Shown here piece by piece: positions 1 through 8,817 of a stretch of 27,404 nt of DNA. This stretch comes from JAAFHB01 sp037133495 (GTDB lineage: Bacteria; Bacteroidota; Bacteroidia; Bacteroidales; Prolixibacteraceae): NCBI GenBank assembly GCA_037133495.1, contig JBAXOA010000051.1, positions 1 through 27,404 on the forward strand. Direction: 5' to 3'. The notes beneath the pieces were generated by a model. The model searched no databases. It had not been told where the DNA came from and saw only the letters and a program-made list of their open reading frames with translations. Both the position numbers and the translations under genes were made by a program. Within the stretch, counting starts at the first letter, position 1. Each line of letters begins with the position of its first letter.

Positions 1-947
1 CCATCCTTCTCGTGAGCATATTTAATCCATGAATCTTTAGCGAACATACTTTGAACCTGCAATCCTTCATAATTTTTGCATCCATAGATTTGTCCGCCAA
101 AACCCACATCAGCAACAATTGGAAGATTAACTTTGGCTAACCAGTCAACCAGCTCTTTTTGTGCCAGAAAATCCATATAGCCACTAAAAGTAAACCAGGT
201 GTTACCTTCATTCATCCCTTTTCCAATTACTTCCAAAGGATGACCTGCCGTGCAGGTAACGCTTTTCAATAATGTCTCGGCTCCAAACCACCCGCGTCGC
301 AAATCATATTTGGTTAGAAGGTTCTTTGTATCACTGATGAGCGTTGAAACTTTTTCTCTAAGTGCTTTATTTTTTGATAAAATCACATATAATTTCTTCG
401 TGCCATTTTCAAGATAGAAAGCGTTTACCTCGGTAAAATCTTTCGCCCCGAATTGATGACTTTTCAACTTTTCTTTCCAGCCATCGTCTTTCGGTAGTTT
501 ATCCGCCAGTATTTTACCGGTCTCCGAGTCGGGATCGGCCAGCACCAAAACATGATCATTGACTTGAGCCTCCTCTAGTTTTTGAATAGTTGGCTGATCA
601 AGAATAAGATACTGATTATTGATTAAACTATTTAAAAATCCTTCCTGCAGGCACAATCCCGGAATTTTTAAATCCTCAGCAATATCTACCTTGCTCTGGG
701 CAATTGTATATTCGACATTGGGAATTGCAATTTTAACGAGATTACCGTAACGGATCCATTTGCGGTAGCTGTCGTGCCAGTAGTTGGTATACCCGTTAAA
801 TTGAAATTCAGTTGTCACCGCATCTCTATCAGGATTAAATGAGCCATTATACTTAAAACCATCCAGATTTTGAGCACTCGCAATGTTGCCTGTTAGAAGT
901 AAAACCATTAGAGGCAGCAGATAATAACTAACAAAACTATTTTTCAT
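1..947 (-). CDS. Secreted protein of unknown function, 5' part only (paralogue of the next gene)
   Basis: The reading frame starts at an ATG (complement of 945-947) and stays open to the left edge, so about 315 N-terminal residues are visible and the stop lies outside. It begins with a signal peptide, MKNSFVSYYLLPLMVLLLTG followed by NIASAQ, with cleavage likely after the AQ. The protein aligns along its visible length with the 900-residue protein encoded just upstream on the same strand. Near residue 230 the stretch CTAGHPLEVIGKGMNEGNTW is identical in both. It lacks about nine residues that the longer paralogue has after the DVG motif (here DVGFGGQIYGCK). I do not recognise the family and give no function. 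The 91-bp gap to the upstream paralogue suggests co-transcription from a tandem duplication. Confidence 0.88.
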   Translation of the reverse strand, partial: MKNSFVSYYLLPLMVLLLTGNIASAQNLDGFKYNGSFNPDRDAVTTEFQFNGYTNYWHDSYRKWIRYGNLVKIAIPNVEYTIAQSKVDIAEDLKIPGLCLQEGFLNSLINNQYLILDQPTIQKLEEAQVNDHVLVLADPDSETGKILADKLPKDDGWKEKLKSHQFGAKDFTEVNAFYLENGTKKLYVILSKNKALREKVSTLISDTKNLLTKYDLRRGWFGAETLLKSVTCTAGHPLEVIGKGMNEGNTWFTFSGYMDFLAQKELVDWLAKVNLPIVADVGFGGQIYGCKNYEGLQVQSMFAKDSWIKYAHEKD

Positions 948-1038
948 ATTCTCTGGTATTAAAATAATTAAAATCTTCCGGGTATTTATATTGTATAAAT
1001 CTACTTTAATTAATTGATTTCAAAATCAAAAGTTCAAT

Positions 1039-3741
1039 TTAATGTGTGGTAATAAGATTGCGATCTCTTAATTCATTAAGGCTCTTTTCCCATTTTCCAC
1101 CCGCTCCCCACAAATAATAGGTAAAGTAGGAGGTGGTTTTTTGTGCGATTGGCACCCATGGCTGGAATTCATTGAAATCATAATGCGCATCCCCGTTAGA
1201 CGCAAGATTTTGAAACATATGCAGAAATAACGGACGGGAAACAGGAAAAGCGCCTACAAAAGCGATATCTTCTTTGGAATCATACCCAGCATCCCATCCC
1301 TCTTTAGGAAAGATTACCTTACCAAAATAAAACTCGGGTTTCATCCGGTATTCTTTCAATCCATCCTTTTCAGGAACTGTAAATACATCCCGTGTATCGT
1401 GGTTTTTTCCGAGGACAAGAATAGGAACGGGAGCAATTATATTAGCCTCAGGATTGATAAAAGTAAGGGCATACCGAACTTCAAGCAGCGGTGAATTTCC
1501 ATATAATGTAAATATTTTCTCCAGTTTATTTCCAAAATAGTCTGCTGTCATTTTTACGCTGACACAATCTCCATCTTTTTTAATAACCTCAGCACTATAT
1601 AATTTATGGCCCTCCATACTGCCCTGCCCAAGAAAATCCTCAAATCCCCCAACCGGATAATAACCTCTTTTTCGATATTCCCGTTTATCGTCGGCAGGCT
1701 TATCAGGCCATAGTTTAAACAAAACATTATCATTTCTCGATTTAACGAAATATTCTATTACCCTTGCGCCAGTTGCCAAAAGGATAACCCGAACACTGTC
1801 GTTCTCCATTTTATATTCATCAACACCATCACCGTTAATATCAACAACCGAAAGTTTTGGGGCTCCAGCGGCACTTCCGACACCTAGCTGACTCAGATTT
1901 TCGACTCCAAGGGCACTAACTTTTACCTGATAATTTCCCGCCGGCACTTCCAAGCTAAACGACATCTCCCCGGATGCTCCTGTTGCAACGGTATATTGTT
2001 TCGAACTGCTATAAACCGATTTACCGGGATTATTTTTGTCTGTCACCTCAACTGTCACCGGAAAGGTTGGTTTATCACTGAAGTTATGAATGGTAACCGG
2101 GTATGACACCTTTGGAGAATGACCGTACAGCAGCTGATGGGCAGAAATTGCAGGTGGAAGATCAATCATTGTAAGCGTGCTTTTCTTGCCGGTTTCCCAT
2201 TTATAATGCACCGCGATTGGATTTGTTTTTGCCATTGCAGTCATTTGGGGTTGTAACTTAAATTGTAATGTCTTTGATCCTTCGGCCGGAAGATTAACCT
2301 GAGTGGAGAGGGAACCCGCCATTTTCAATTCCGGTGGAAGAACAATTTCAGCCGTCCCTTTAACCGAATGCGCATAGGTGTTGGTGATGGTGATATTTAA
2401 TTGATAATCTTTAGTTGCTGCCTCAAGATTAATCCTGTCACCAAAGTATTCCTCGAGAAAAACACGATCCAGAACCAACATTTCAAGTGCATTACGATAT
2501 TGTGCAGGACCCATCATCTTTCCATTTCCGGTTACTGCAACTTCCCGCCTGTCCAAAATTGCCTCCCACATTGCCGGCTTGGTAATCTGCTCCCTTTTTT
2601 TAATAAAAAGCACCATACAAGGAACTGCATCCTCCTCAAGATAGCCTGTTGAAGTCACAAAAGGAATGTTGTCATTATCAATTTGTTCTTTATTCCCTTC
2701 ACCTGCAAGATATCCGTCATATTGATAGGGATCAGCTTCCGGATCATGTACCGACCGAAAAGTATAACCATTTTTTTGATGTGCAAAATTAAGCCATGAA
2801 TCAAGCGTATACATATTTTGAGGCTGCAATCCATCGTAATCTTTGCATCCGTAGATCGCTTGCGCTCCAATATTTTTAACGTAACCGATGCTTGATCCGA
2901 CATCAGTTACAACAGGCAGATTTACTTTTGCGAGCCATGTTTCAATCTCTTTCTGAGCCAGAAAATCCATATAACCGCTGAAAGTGAACCAGGTATTCCC
3001 TTCATTCATTCCCTTACCGATCACTTCCAGAGGATGGCCGGCTGTGCAGGTTACACTTTTCAACAGTGTTCCCGTTCCAAACCAGCCACGGTGCAAATCG
3101 TATTTAGCCAAAAGCTCCCTGGTACTGTCAATGAGTTGTACAACCTTGTCGCGCAGCTCTTTGCTTTTAGAAGCCACGACATACAGCTTTTGGGTGCCGT
3201 TCTCAAGGTAAAAAGCATTTATTTCAGTGAAATTTTTCGCGCCGAACTGGTGGCTCTTCAGTCTTCCCTTCCACAAATCAACTTTTGGAATTTTAACAAT
3301 CAGTTTTTTACCGGCTTCTGAATCCGGATCAATTGAGATCAAAACGCTTCCTTTCCCTGTTGCCTCACCCACAGATTTAAGTGTTGGCTGATCCAGAAGA
3401 AGATACTCACCACTATAAAGAGAGCTAAGAAATCCTTCCTGCATGGATAATCCAGGAATTCCAATGTCCTCCGCGATATCTGTTTTGGTCTGAGCAATGG
3501 TATAATCTAAATTGGGAAGCGCCATTTTAAAGAGATTTCCATAGGTGACATTCTCCCGGTACAGATCCTGCCAATGATTCGTATAGCCGTTGAATTGAAA
3601 AGCAGTTTTCACTGCATTCTCACCAGGATTAAATGAACCATTATTTTTATAGTTGTCCAGATTTTGAGCACAGGTAACATTGCTTATTACGGCAAGCAGC
3701 ATTACAAGCAGGATGTGACGCTTTTTGAAAGGGTGTTTCAT
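1039..3741 (-). CDS. Large secreted protein of unknown function (900 aa), tandem paralogue
   Basis: The protein has a signal peptide (residues 1-25, LLVMLLAVISNVTCAQ), so it is exported. Residues 26-440 are the part shared with the partial paralogue downstream and contain the best conserved block, about 229-265 (SVTCTAGHPLEVIGKG onward). Residues about 445-625 look like consecutive beta-sandwich modules, with Ser/Thr/Val-rich strands and a phrase typical of bacterial Ig-like folds (AGNYQVKVSALG). At 634-643 there is a DINGDGVDEY loop resembling a calcium-binding DxNxDG loop. The remaining 260 residues are beta-rich and vaguely resemble galactose-mutarotase-like sandwiches; that last point is weak inference. 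No catalytic motif is recognised. No lipobox or type IX sorting domain is evident. It is transcribed ahead of the truncated paralogue. Confidence 0.9.
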   Translation of the reverse strand: MKHPFKKRHILLVMLLAVISNVTCAQNLDNYKNNGSFNPGENAVKTAFQFNGYTNHWQDLYRENVTYGNLFKMALPNLDYTIAQTKTDIAEDIGIPGLSMQEGFLSSLYSGEYLLLDQPTLKSVGEATGKGSVLISIDPDSEAGKKLIVKIPKVDLWKGRLKSHQFGAKNFTEINAFYLENGTQKLYVVASKSKELRDKVVQLIDSTRELLAKYDLHRGWFGTGTLLKSVTCTAGHPLEVIGKGMNEGNTWFTFSGYMDFLAQKEIETWLAKVNLPVVTDVGSSIGYVKNIGAQAIYGCKDYDGLQPQNMYTLDSWLNFAHQKNGYTFRSVHDPEADPYQYDGYLAGEGNKEQIDNDNIPFVTSTGYLEEDAVPCMVLFIKKREQITKPAMWEAILDRREVAVTGNGKMMGPAQYRNALEMLVLDRVFLEEYFGDRINLEAATKDYQLNITITNTYAHSVKGTAEIVLPPELKMAGSLSTQVNLPAEGSKTLQFKLQPQMTAMAKTNPIAVHYKWETGKKSTLTMIDLPPAISAHQLLYGHSPKVSYPVTIHNFSDKPTFPVTVEVTDKNNPGKSVYSSSKQYTVATGASGEMSFSLEVPAGNYQVKVSALGVENLSQLGVGSAAGAPKLSVVDINGDGVDEYKMENDSVRVILLATGARVIEYFVKSRNDNVLFKLWPDKPADDKREYRKRGYYPVGGFEDFLGQGSMEGHKLYSAEVIKKDGDCVSVKMTADYFGNKLEKIFTLYGNSPLLEVRYALTFINPEANIIAPVPILVLGKNHDTRDVFTVPEKDGLKEYRMKPEFYFGKVIFPKEGWDAGYDSKEDIAFVGAFPVSRPLFLHMFQNLASNGDAHYDFNEFQPWVPIAQKTTSYFTYYLWGAGGKWEKSLNELRDRNLITTH

Positions 3742-3931
3742 AGCTAATAATTGGTTTATAAAATATTTGCAGGTTATCCCTGGAGGTTAAACTCCATCAG
3801 TTTGGTAAATATAGCAATAGAAATTTAACCGGATAATGATTTCCATTTTATTTTCATCAGATATTAACGCATCAGACAGAAATCAACCCCAAAAAGGGAG
3901 CAAAAAAACAAATTGTTAGCCAACCGAATAA

Positions 3932-3960
3932 TTGTCGCGACCAAATTATTCCTATTTTTG
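3932..3960 (+). promoter_or_regulatory. Bacteroidota-type promoter of lysC
   Basis: A TTG (3932-3934) is followed after 18 bases by TATTTTTG (3953-3960) and a C, which matches the Bacteroidota housekeeping consensus TTG-N19-TAnnTTTG. It lies about 60-75 bases upstream of the aspartate kinase start. The rest of the 3742-4021 interval is AT-rich and holds nothing else I can name. Confidence 0.6.
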
Positions 3961-4033
3961 CAAAGAATCTTTACCCGCATAGTGGTTAAAGCTTTAAAAG
4001 CAAAGGATTTTATTTAATAAAGTGTCAGATAAA

Positions 4034-5350
4034 ATGAAAGTTTATAAATTCGGAGGAACTTCGGTCGGAACTATTGAAAACATGAGAACCGTGATGAACC
4101 TGATTGCAGACGGAGAACAAAAGTTAGTTGTTTTGTCTGCTATGTCAGGGACTACAAATAACCTGGTTGAAATTTCAGACTATCTGGCCAAGAAAAATAA
4201 AGAATCGGCATTGGGAATTATCAGTGCACTCGAAAAGAAATATTACAATGTTGTGTTCGATCTCTATTCAACAAAAGAGATAAAGGAACAGGGGAAAAGG
4301 ATACTTGAAGAGCGGTTTGAAGTAATCAAATCCTATACATCAGGTGTTTTCCCGGAAGAAGGAGCACGTGCTTTGCTTGCTCAGGGAGAATTGATATCAA
4401 CGGCATTATTTACGCTGCTCATGCAGGAATCGGGATATAATACATTGCTGCTTCCGGCACTCGACTTCATGAAAATTGACGGAGAAAAAATGCCTGACAG
4501 CCAATACATTAAAAATAAGCTAAATAGTCTATTAAAAAGCTCACCCAAGGTTGATTACTATATCACACAGGGATTCATTTGTCGTAATGACGCCGGTGAG
4601 ATTGACAATCTGCAACGTGGAGGATCAGACTATACTGCTACTTTAATCGGTGCTGCAATCAACAGCGAGGAGGTACAAATATGGACAGACATTGACGGAT
4701 TTCATAACAATGATCCCCGTTATGTTGAGAACACGAGAAAAGTAGATACTCTTTCGTTTAACGAAGCATCAGAGCTGGCCTATTTCGGCGCTAAAATTCT
4801 TCACCCTCAGACGGTATTGCCGGCTATGATGAGCGACATTCCGGTAAGACTTAAAAATACCATGAACCCACCTGATCCCGGTACTTTAATTACATCCGAA
4901 AGTAAAACAAAAGGGATAAAAGCTGTCGCAGCCAAAGATGGAATAACTGCTATTAAAATAAGGTCCGGAAGAATGCTTAATGCTTACGGATTTATCAAAA
5001 ATATATTTGAGATCTTCGAGTTTTTCAAGACATCAATCGATATGATAACGACTTCAGAAGTAGCTGTTTCATTGACAATTGACGATCCAAAGCATCTCGA
5101 AGAAATTATTATTGAACTCAAGGAGTATGGCAAAGTAGATATTGACCGTAATCAGACAATCGTATGCATCGTCGGAAATATGATTGCTGAAGAGAAGGGT
5201 TTTGCAGCGAAAGTATTTACAGCGCTGGAAGATATTCCAATCAGGATGATTTCTTATGGTGGCAGCCGAAATAATATTTCTGTTTTGGTGAACAGCAATG
5301 ATAAAAAAGCTACCCTTCGGGCGTTAAGTGCCAAGTTGTTAAATTCCTAA
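4034..5350 (+). CDS. lysC: Aspartate kinase (monofunctional)
   Basis: Aspartate kinase phosphorylates aspartate to aspartyl-4-phosphate, the first step towards lysine, threonine, methionine and diaminopimelate. The protein opens with the kinase signature MKVYKFGGTSVG. The amino-acid kinase fold runs to about residue 290 and includes QGFICRND and RGGSDYTATLIGAA, the substrate and nucleotide pocket motifs. Two C-terminal ACT domains follow, the first near TAIKIRSGRMLNAYGF and the second ending ISYGGSRNNISVLV; ACT domains usually mediate allosteric inhibition by an end product. There is no homoserine dehydrogenase domain. I chose the ATG at 4034, because family members usually begin MKVxKFGGTS. 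An in-frame GTG at 4022 would add four residues and lies nearer to an AAGGA. The gene stands alone, convergent with the next one. Confidence 0.95.
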   Translation: MKVYKFGGTSVGTIENMRTVMNLIADGEQKLVVLSAMSGTTNNLVEISDYLAKKNKESALGIISALEKKYYNVVFDLYSTKEIKEQGKRILEERFEVIKSYTSGVFPEEGARALLAQGELISTALFTLLMQESGYNTLLLPALDFMKIDGEKMPDSQYIKNKLNSLLKSSPKVDYYITQGFICRNDAGEIDNLQRGGSDYTATLIGAAINSEEVQIWTDIDGFHNNDPRYVENTRKVDTLSFNEASELAYFGAKILHPQTVLPAMMSDIPVRLKNTMNPPDPGTLITSESKTKGIKAVAAKDGITAIKIRSGRMLNAYGFIKNIFEIFEFFKTSIDMITTSEVAVSLTIDDPKHLEEIIIELKEYGKVDIDRNQTIVCIVGNMIAEEKGFAAKVFTALEDIPIRMISYGGSRNNISVLVNSNDKKATLRALSAKLLNS

Positions 5351-5389
5351 TCAAAGGCTGGCTTCCTTTATTTCAAGTCCAATATAGAT

Positions 5390-6556
5390 TCAAATTTCGC
5401 TCGAACTACTCTGACTGCAGTTTTCAAAACTTAATACCGGAGTGGAGTACATTTTCAGCCACAATTCCATGGCTTCTGCACGGTCTTCGTTGACAAGTTT
5501 TAGTCTTTGGTGAGTTAATTCGATGAACAATTTCTGTTCCTCCAAAGTATACAAATCGATATATTTATTACAGTTATAATATAAATCGTAAGCAATATAA
5601 TTATTAGGAAAGAGTTTATAGTTTCTATAAATCTCACTATCAATGTATTCTGCAAGACGCTTTAATCTGTCATTAATGTTTCCCTCTTTTGAAATGCCTT
5701 TGAGAGCGCTTTTGTCAATAGGGATACCAAATTGAATCTGAATCCTGCCTTTCTGATTTTTCAGACCACTTACCATACTGAGTAAGTCATCCTTTTCTGA
5801 TTTTTGAAAATCCGGATCGGATTGACGCTGCAATAATTCGGCTACTTTTTCGTTCCCGCATGGCTCAATTTCGTATGATATGGTCATTGGAACAATATTC
5901 AAATCCTTAAATCCCCGAACAAATTTTTTCTTGTTCGACATATTCAACATCTTCAATAAGGCGGGCGAAGTAACGTCCAGACCATCTTTGGAGCGTCCTT
6001 CACGTTGGGCAATCCAAATTGAGTTACCATTATTAGTGATCTTTTCCCTGATATAAGAGGAGAGTTGTTTTGATGATGCAAGCATCTGTCTGACAGGAAT
6101 ATTTCTCTTGACGATAAAGGAGCGATTTACCCGCGACAGATCTTCAATCCATTGATATACAAGCAAATTACTTCCCATTGCAATCTCAGTGGAATTGTAT
6201 CCATATTTGTACATCTCAAAATTCAGAAAGGCAGAATCGAGAACAATATCGCGATGATTGGAAATAAACAAATAACTCTGGTCTTTTTTAAGATTTTCGA
6301 GACCGCTTAATGTCAATCCGGTAGTACTTGAGGAAATAATGTTTTGAAGGAATGGAACCATAAACTTAAGTTGGAAAGACTCCACATCTCGGGTTTGGCT
6401 CATCGCTTCCCGGATTTCCTGAATTTTAGTTTCATCAACAAATAGGCGTTGAATTACTCTCAAAAAAACCGGATCAGCCAATAATTTGGTCATTATTTGA
6501 GGAACTTCCTCATCGGTGTAAGGTCTTATTTCATCGAACTCATTCGAAACCAACAT
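5390..6556 (-). CDS. PlsC-like glycerolipid acyltransferase
   Basis: This is a member of the lysophospholipid/glycerol-phosphate acyltransferase superfamily, likely acting at the inner membrane in phospholipid synthesis. The acyltransferase block begins at about residue 97 with ISNHRDIVLD, the equivalent of the catalytic NHxxxxD motif, followed by RSFIVKRN (block II) and WIAQREGRSKDG (block III, acceptor phosphate binding). At 388 residues it is longer than a simple PlsC (about 240). The N-terminal 90 residues and the C-terminal 120 residues are extra, and no clear transmembrane helix is seen. In block I the histidine and the second aspartate are separated by five residues instead of four (H101, D107), with another Asp at 103. 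Whether the acceptor is glycerol-3-phosphate or 1-acyl-glycerol-3-phosphate cannot be told. It ends 39 bases from lysC, tail to tail. Confidence 0.8.
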   Translation of the reverse strand: MLVSNEFDEIRPYTDEEVPQIMTKLLADPVFLRVIQRLFVDETKIQEIREAMSQTRDVESFQLKFMVPFLQNIISSSTTGLTLSGLENLKKDQSYLFISNHRDIVLDSAFLNFEMYKYGYNSTEIAMGSNLLVYQWIEDLSRVNRSFIVKRNIPVRQMLASSKQLSSYIREKITNNGNSIWIAQREGRSKDGLDVTSPALLKMLNMSNKKKFVRGFKDLNIVPMTISYEIEPCGNEKVAELLQRQSDPDFQKSEKDDLLSMVSGLKNQKGRIQIQFGIPIDKSALKGISKEGNINDRLKRLAEYIDSEIYRNYKLFPNNYIAYDLYYNCNKYIDLYTLEEQKLFIELTHQRLKLVNEDRAEAMELWLKMYSTPVLSFENCSQSSSSEI

Positions 6557-6590
6557 ATTTTAGCAGTTTAATAGATCTTTAGTCTTAAAA

Positions 6591-6598
6591 CAAATGTA
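6591..6598 (-). promoter_or_regulatory. Possible -7 promoter element of the acyltransferase gene
   Basis: On the minus strand this reads TACATTTG, matching TAnnTTTG, 35 bases upstream of the acyltransferase ATG. No TTG box sits at the expected spacing (the nearest is only 14 bases away), so it is a weak call. It lies in the 155-bp gap between this gene and the barrel gene upstream. Confidence 0.3.
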
Positions 6599-6711
6599 CA
6601 AAAATAGCTGTTCAATTGAATATCTGACAAAAAATCTTGCGTTTGGCCGAAATAATCCATTATCCTGCAGATCCATTGCCTTAAAAATGCCGGGTTGCCT
6701 TACAATGTCAA

Positions 6712-8757
6712 TTAAAATCTGTAATAAAGTAATCCTCTCAATTCGGTACGGCTATTGCCTTCAGTAGCATCATTTCCGGAGCCCCAGGATGAAGCTCCGT
6801 TGTGGATTGTTCTCCCGGATTTTAAATAAACAGTAATTCGCGAGGTAGGGCTCCACTTAAAATTGAGATATATTCTGTGACCGCTTCCGTGGAATTCAGG
6901 GATTGAAAAGCTGTACAACAGATCATTTTCAAAGGTGTATATGCGTGAATTATAGCCATCGGTATTAAACCATGCATACCTCAGCCACATTTTTAATTTA
7001 GGAACAGGGGTATAAAGAAAATCCTGAAAGACAAGAAAACCATCTTCATGCATTGAATTAAATGAATATCCGGCATATTCGAATCTTGTGCGCAAAGTTA
7101 TTTTATTGCTCGCTACATATTGAGCATGAATCCTAAGTTTAGTTGTCGCTTCATCTAAATCGGATGCAACACCAGTAATATCACTAGTTTTCTGAGGTTT
7201 CGACTCATATTTTCCCTTCAGATAAAATGAAAATTTTGTGGATAACGCGATATCAATCCGGGCCATATAATCCCGTCCGCTCTCAGGTGCCATTGTGTTG
7301 TAAGTCAGCCATGGGAAATAATAAATATCCACATAGCATGAAATTTTCAGTTTTGGCAGAGGATACAACAAAATCCCTGTATATAATCCGGTTTCGTTTC
7401 GGTTTCCTGAACTTTCGGATAGCGAACTTCCATAAAATGTATGAAATCCCGGATCAAAATAACGGAAATAGGCCGACCAGCTCACCTGAGGATGTGCATG
7501 CCATACCAATCCCTGAACGATTGCCGGCTTTCCGTTTTTTGATAATCCTGCCTCACCAAAAAACTGAATGCGAGATAATGCAAGTTGATAATCAATTCCC
7601 ATATTACAGTTTGCGGATCCCGAAAAACTATAGGCCTTATAGGGAGCGTCGCCGGTAACCATCGGTAAGCCAAATTGTTGATAAGCAAATAATGCACCGA
7701 TTCTCAACCGGCTATATTTTAATTCTCCATAACCCCCGGCCATTTGCTCATTTAGGCTTTTCTCATCAGCTATCTCAGACGAAGTCCTGTGATATCCTGA
7801 TGTTTGGAGTGAAGTAAAAAATCGTTCTCCTGTTTCAGAATCAGTATTAATATTGGCATCGCGCATCTTGTTGGAGTAAAATAAAAACAGTTTAAACGGA
7901 CCGGCACCCATCGTTGCAGCTATACCACGAAAAAAGCGATTTTCATCGGTCGATGTTGAAGGTCTGACACCTTGCGCCGATTTCATTATGCCTGTTGCAT
8001 TGCCTGATTTCCCCAATCCCGATCCGGCGCCAAAACTCACCCCTTGGCCAATGCGCAACAAATAATCTCCAACTGTGACCTGACGAAGAAATTTTCTGGC
8101 CTTTAAGGAAATAAAACCCGAATAATAATCGAAGCCCAGCTTGTTGCTTCCTTTTAAAAACTGTTCTCCGGCATCGTTATCGGCAATTAAGCCCAGTTCT
8201 AATTTTTCTGGTATTTCGAATTGATAACGGGAGTATAAAGAGAGCGGTAAACCAGGATAAACTGCACCATTTTCAGTGGAAGCTGATTTATACCCTTTTG
8301 CCTGAGGGAAAGAGGTCTTTACTCTCATCAATACTTTAGATTGTAATCCTTTTCGAAAACTATTTATTGAGTCAGCCGGAACATTAAAGATGATAAAAGG
8401 GGTCAATGCAGCAATAATATCCGGAGTGATCCCTTCCACTGCACCCAGTTCATAGTTCGAAACAAAAAAACCATTCTGCTTTCTGTACGCGATAATATCT
8501 TGTATCTGTTTAAAATTCAAAATATTGAGCTGCTCGAACTCTTCGGCTGCAGCCATATTGATATTTAACGGATGTTCTGAATTTTTAGCAAGATCCTCGA
8601 GCAGTGGTGAGTTATCAATATCCACTTCATCCGATTCAGCAATCGACTCAATAACCTCTTCAATAACTGACTCCTTCCTATTCTCGATGATTTGCGGAAA
8701 ACCGTATTCGAAAATAACCATAAATAACAGAAGCAAATATTTTGTTCTATAGTTCAT
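6712..8757 (-). CDS. Helix-hairpin-helix domain plus outer-membrane beta-barrel protein
   Basis: A signal peptide (residues 1-21, LLLLFMVIFEYGFPQ) is followed by an acidic linker and a ComEA-like helix-hairpin-helix region at about 63-122 (HPLNINMAAAEEFEQL, then IQDIIAYRKQNGFF and LGAVEGITPDII). The remaining 550 residues alternate short aromatic-rich strands and polar turns and end in LLYYRF with a terminal Phe, as expected for an outer-membrane barrel. This architecture recurs in Bacteroidota, where it is usually annotated only as an HHH-domain or hypothetical protein; its role is unknown to me. The HHH unit normally binds DNA, so its placement behind a signal peptide is odd. It lies 60 bases downstream of a PorV-like barrel gene and is probably in one operon with it. 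Confidence 0.8.
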   Translation of the reverse strand: MNYRTKYLLLLFMVIFEYGFPQIIENRKESVIEEVIESIAESDEVDIDNSPLLEDLAKNSEHPLNINMAAAEEFEQLNILNFKQIQDIIAYRKQNGFFVSNYELGAVEGITPDIIAALTPFIIFNVPADSINSFRKGLQSKVLMRVKTSFPQAKGYKSASTENGAVYPGLPLSLYSRYQFEIPEKLELGLIADNDAGEQFLKGSNKLGFDYYSGFISLKARKFLRQVTVGDYLLRIGQGVSFGAGSGLGKSGNATGIMKSAQGVRPSTSTDENRFFRGIAATMGAGPFKLFLFYSNKMRDANINTDSETGERFFTSLQTSGYHRTSSEIADEKSLNEQMAGGYGELKYSRLRIGALFAYQQFGLPMVTGDAPYKAYSFSGSANCNMGIDYQLALSRIQFFGEAGLSKNGKPAIVQGLVWHAHPQVSWSAYFRYFDPGFHTFYGSSLSESSGNRNETGLYTGILLYPLPKLKISCYVDIYYFPWLTYNTMAPESGRDYMARIDIALSTKFSFYLKGKYESKPQKTSDITGVASDLDEATTKLRIHAQYVASNKITLRTRFEYAGYSFNSMHEDGFLVFQDFLYTPVPKLKMWLRYAWFNTDGYNSRIYTFENDLLYSFSIPEFHGSGHRIYLNFKWSPTSRITVYLKSGRTIHNGASSWGSGNDATEGNSRTELRGLLYYRF

Positions 8758-8817
8758 GTGAATATAATTTATTCTTTTTTGTTAACCGAACCTGCTCTAT
8801 CGGGTCACATTTTAAAG

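Noticed and set aside
948..1038. Gap between the two paralogues as an insertion or recombination site
   Set aside because: It is a short AT-rich spacer without repeats at its ends; nothing beyond a simple old duplication is needed.
5353..5369. AAAGG...CCTTT hairpin between lysC and the acyltransferase as a terminator
   Set aside because: The stem has only five pairs and no clear T-run, too weak to call.
7227..7658. Plus-strand open frame inside the HHH-barrel gene, and similar antisense frames elsewhere
   Set aside because: They lie opposite well-supported genes, have no recognisable domains, and look like by-products of the coding strand's composition.
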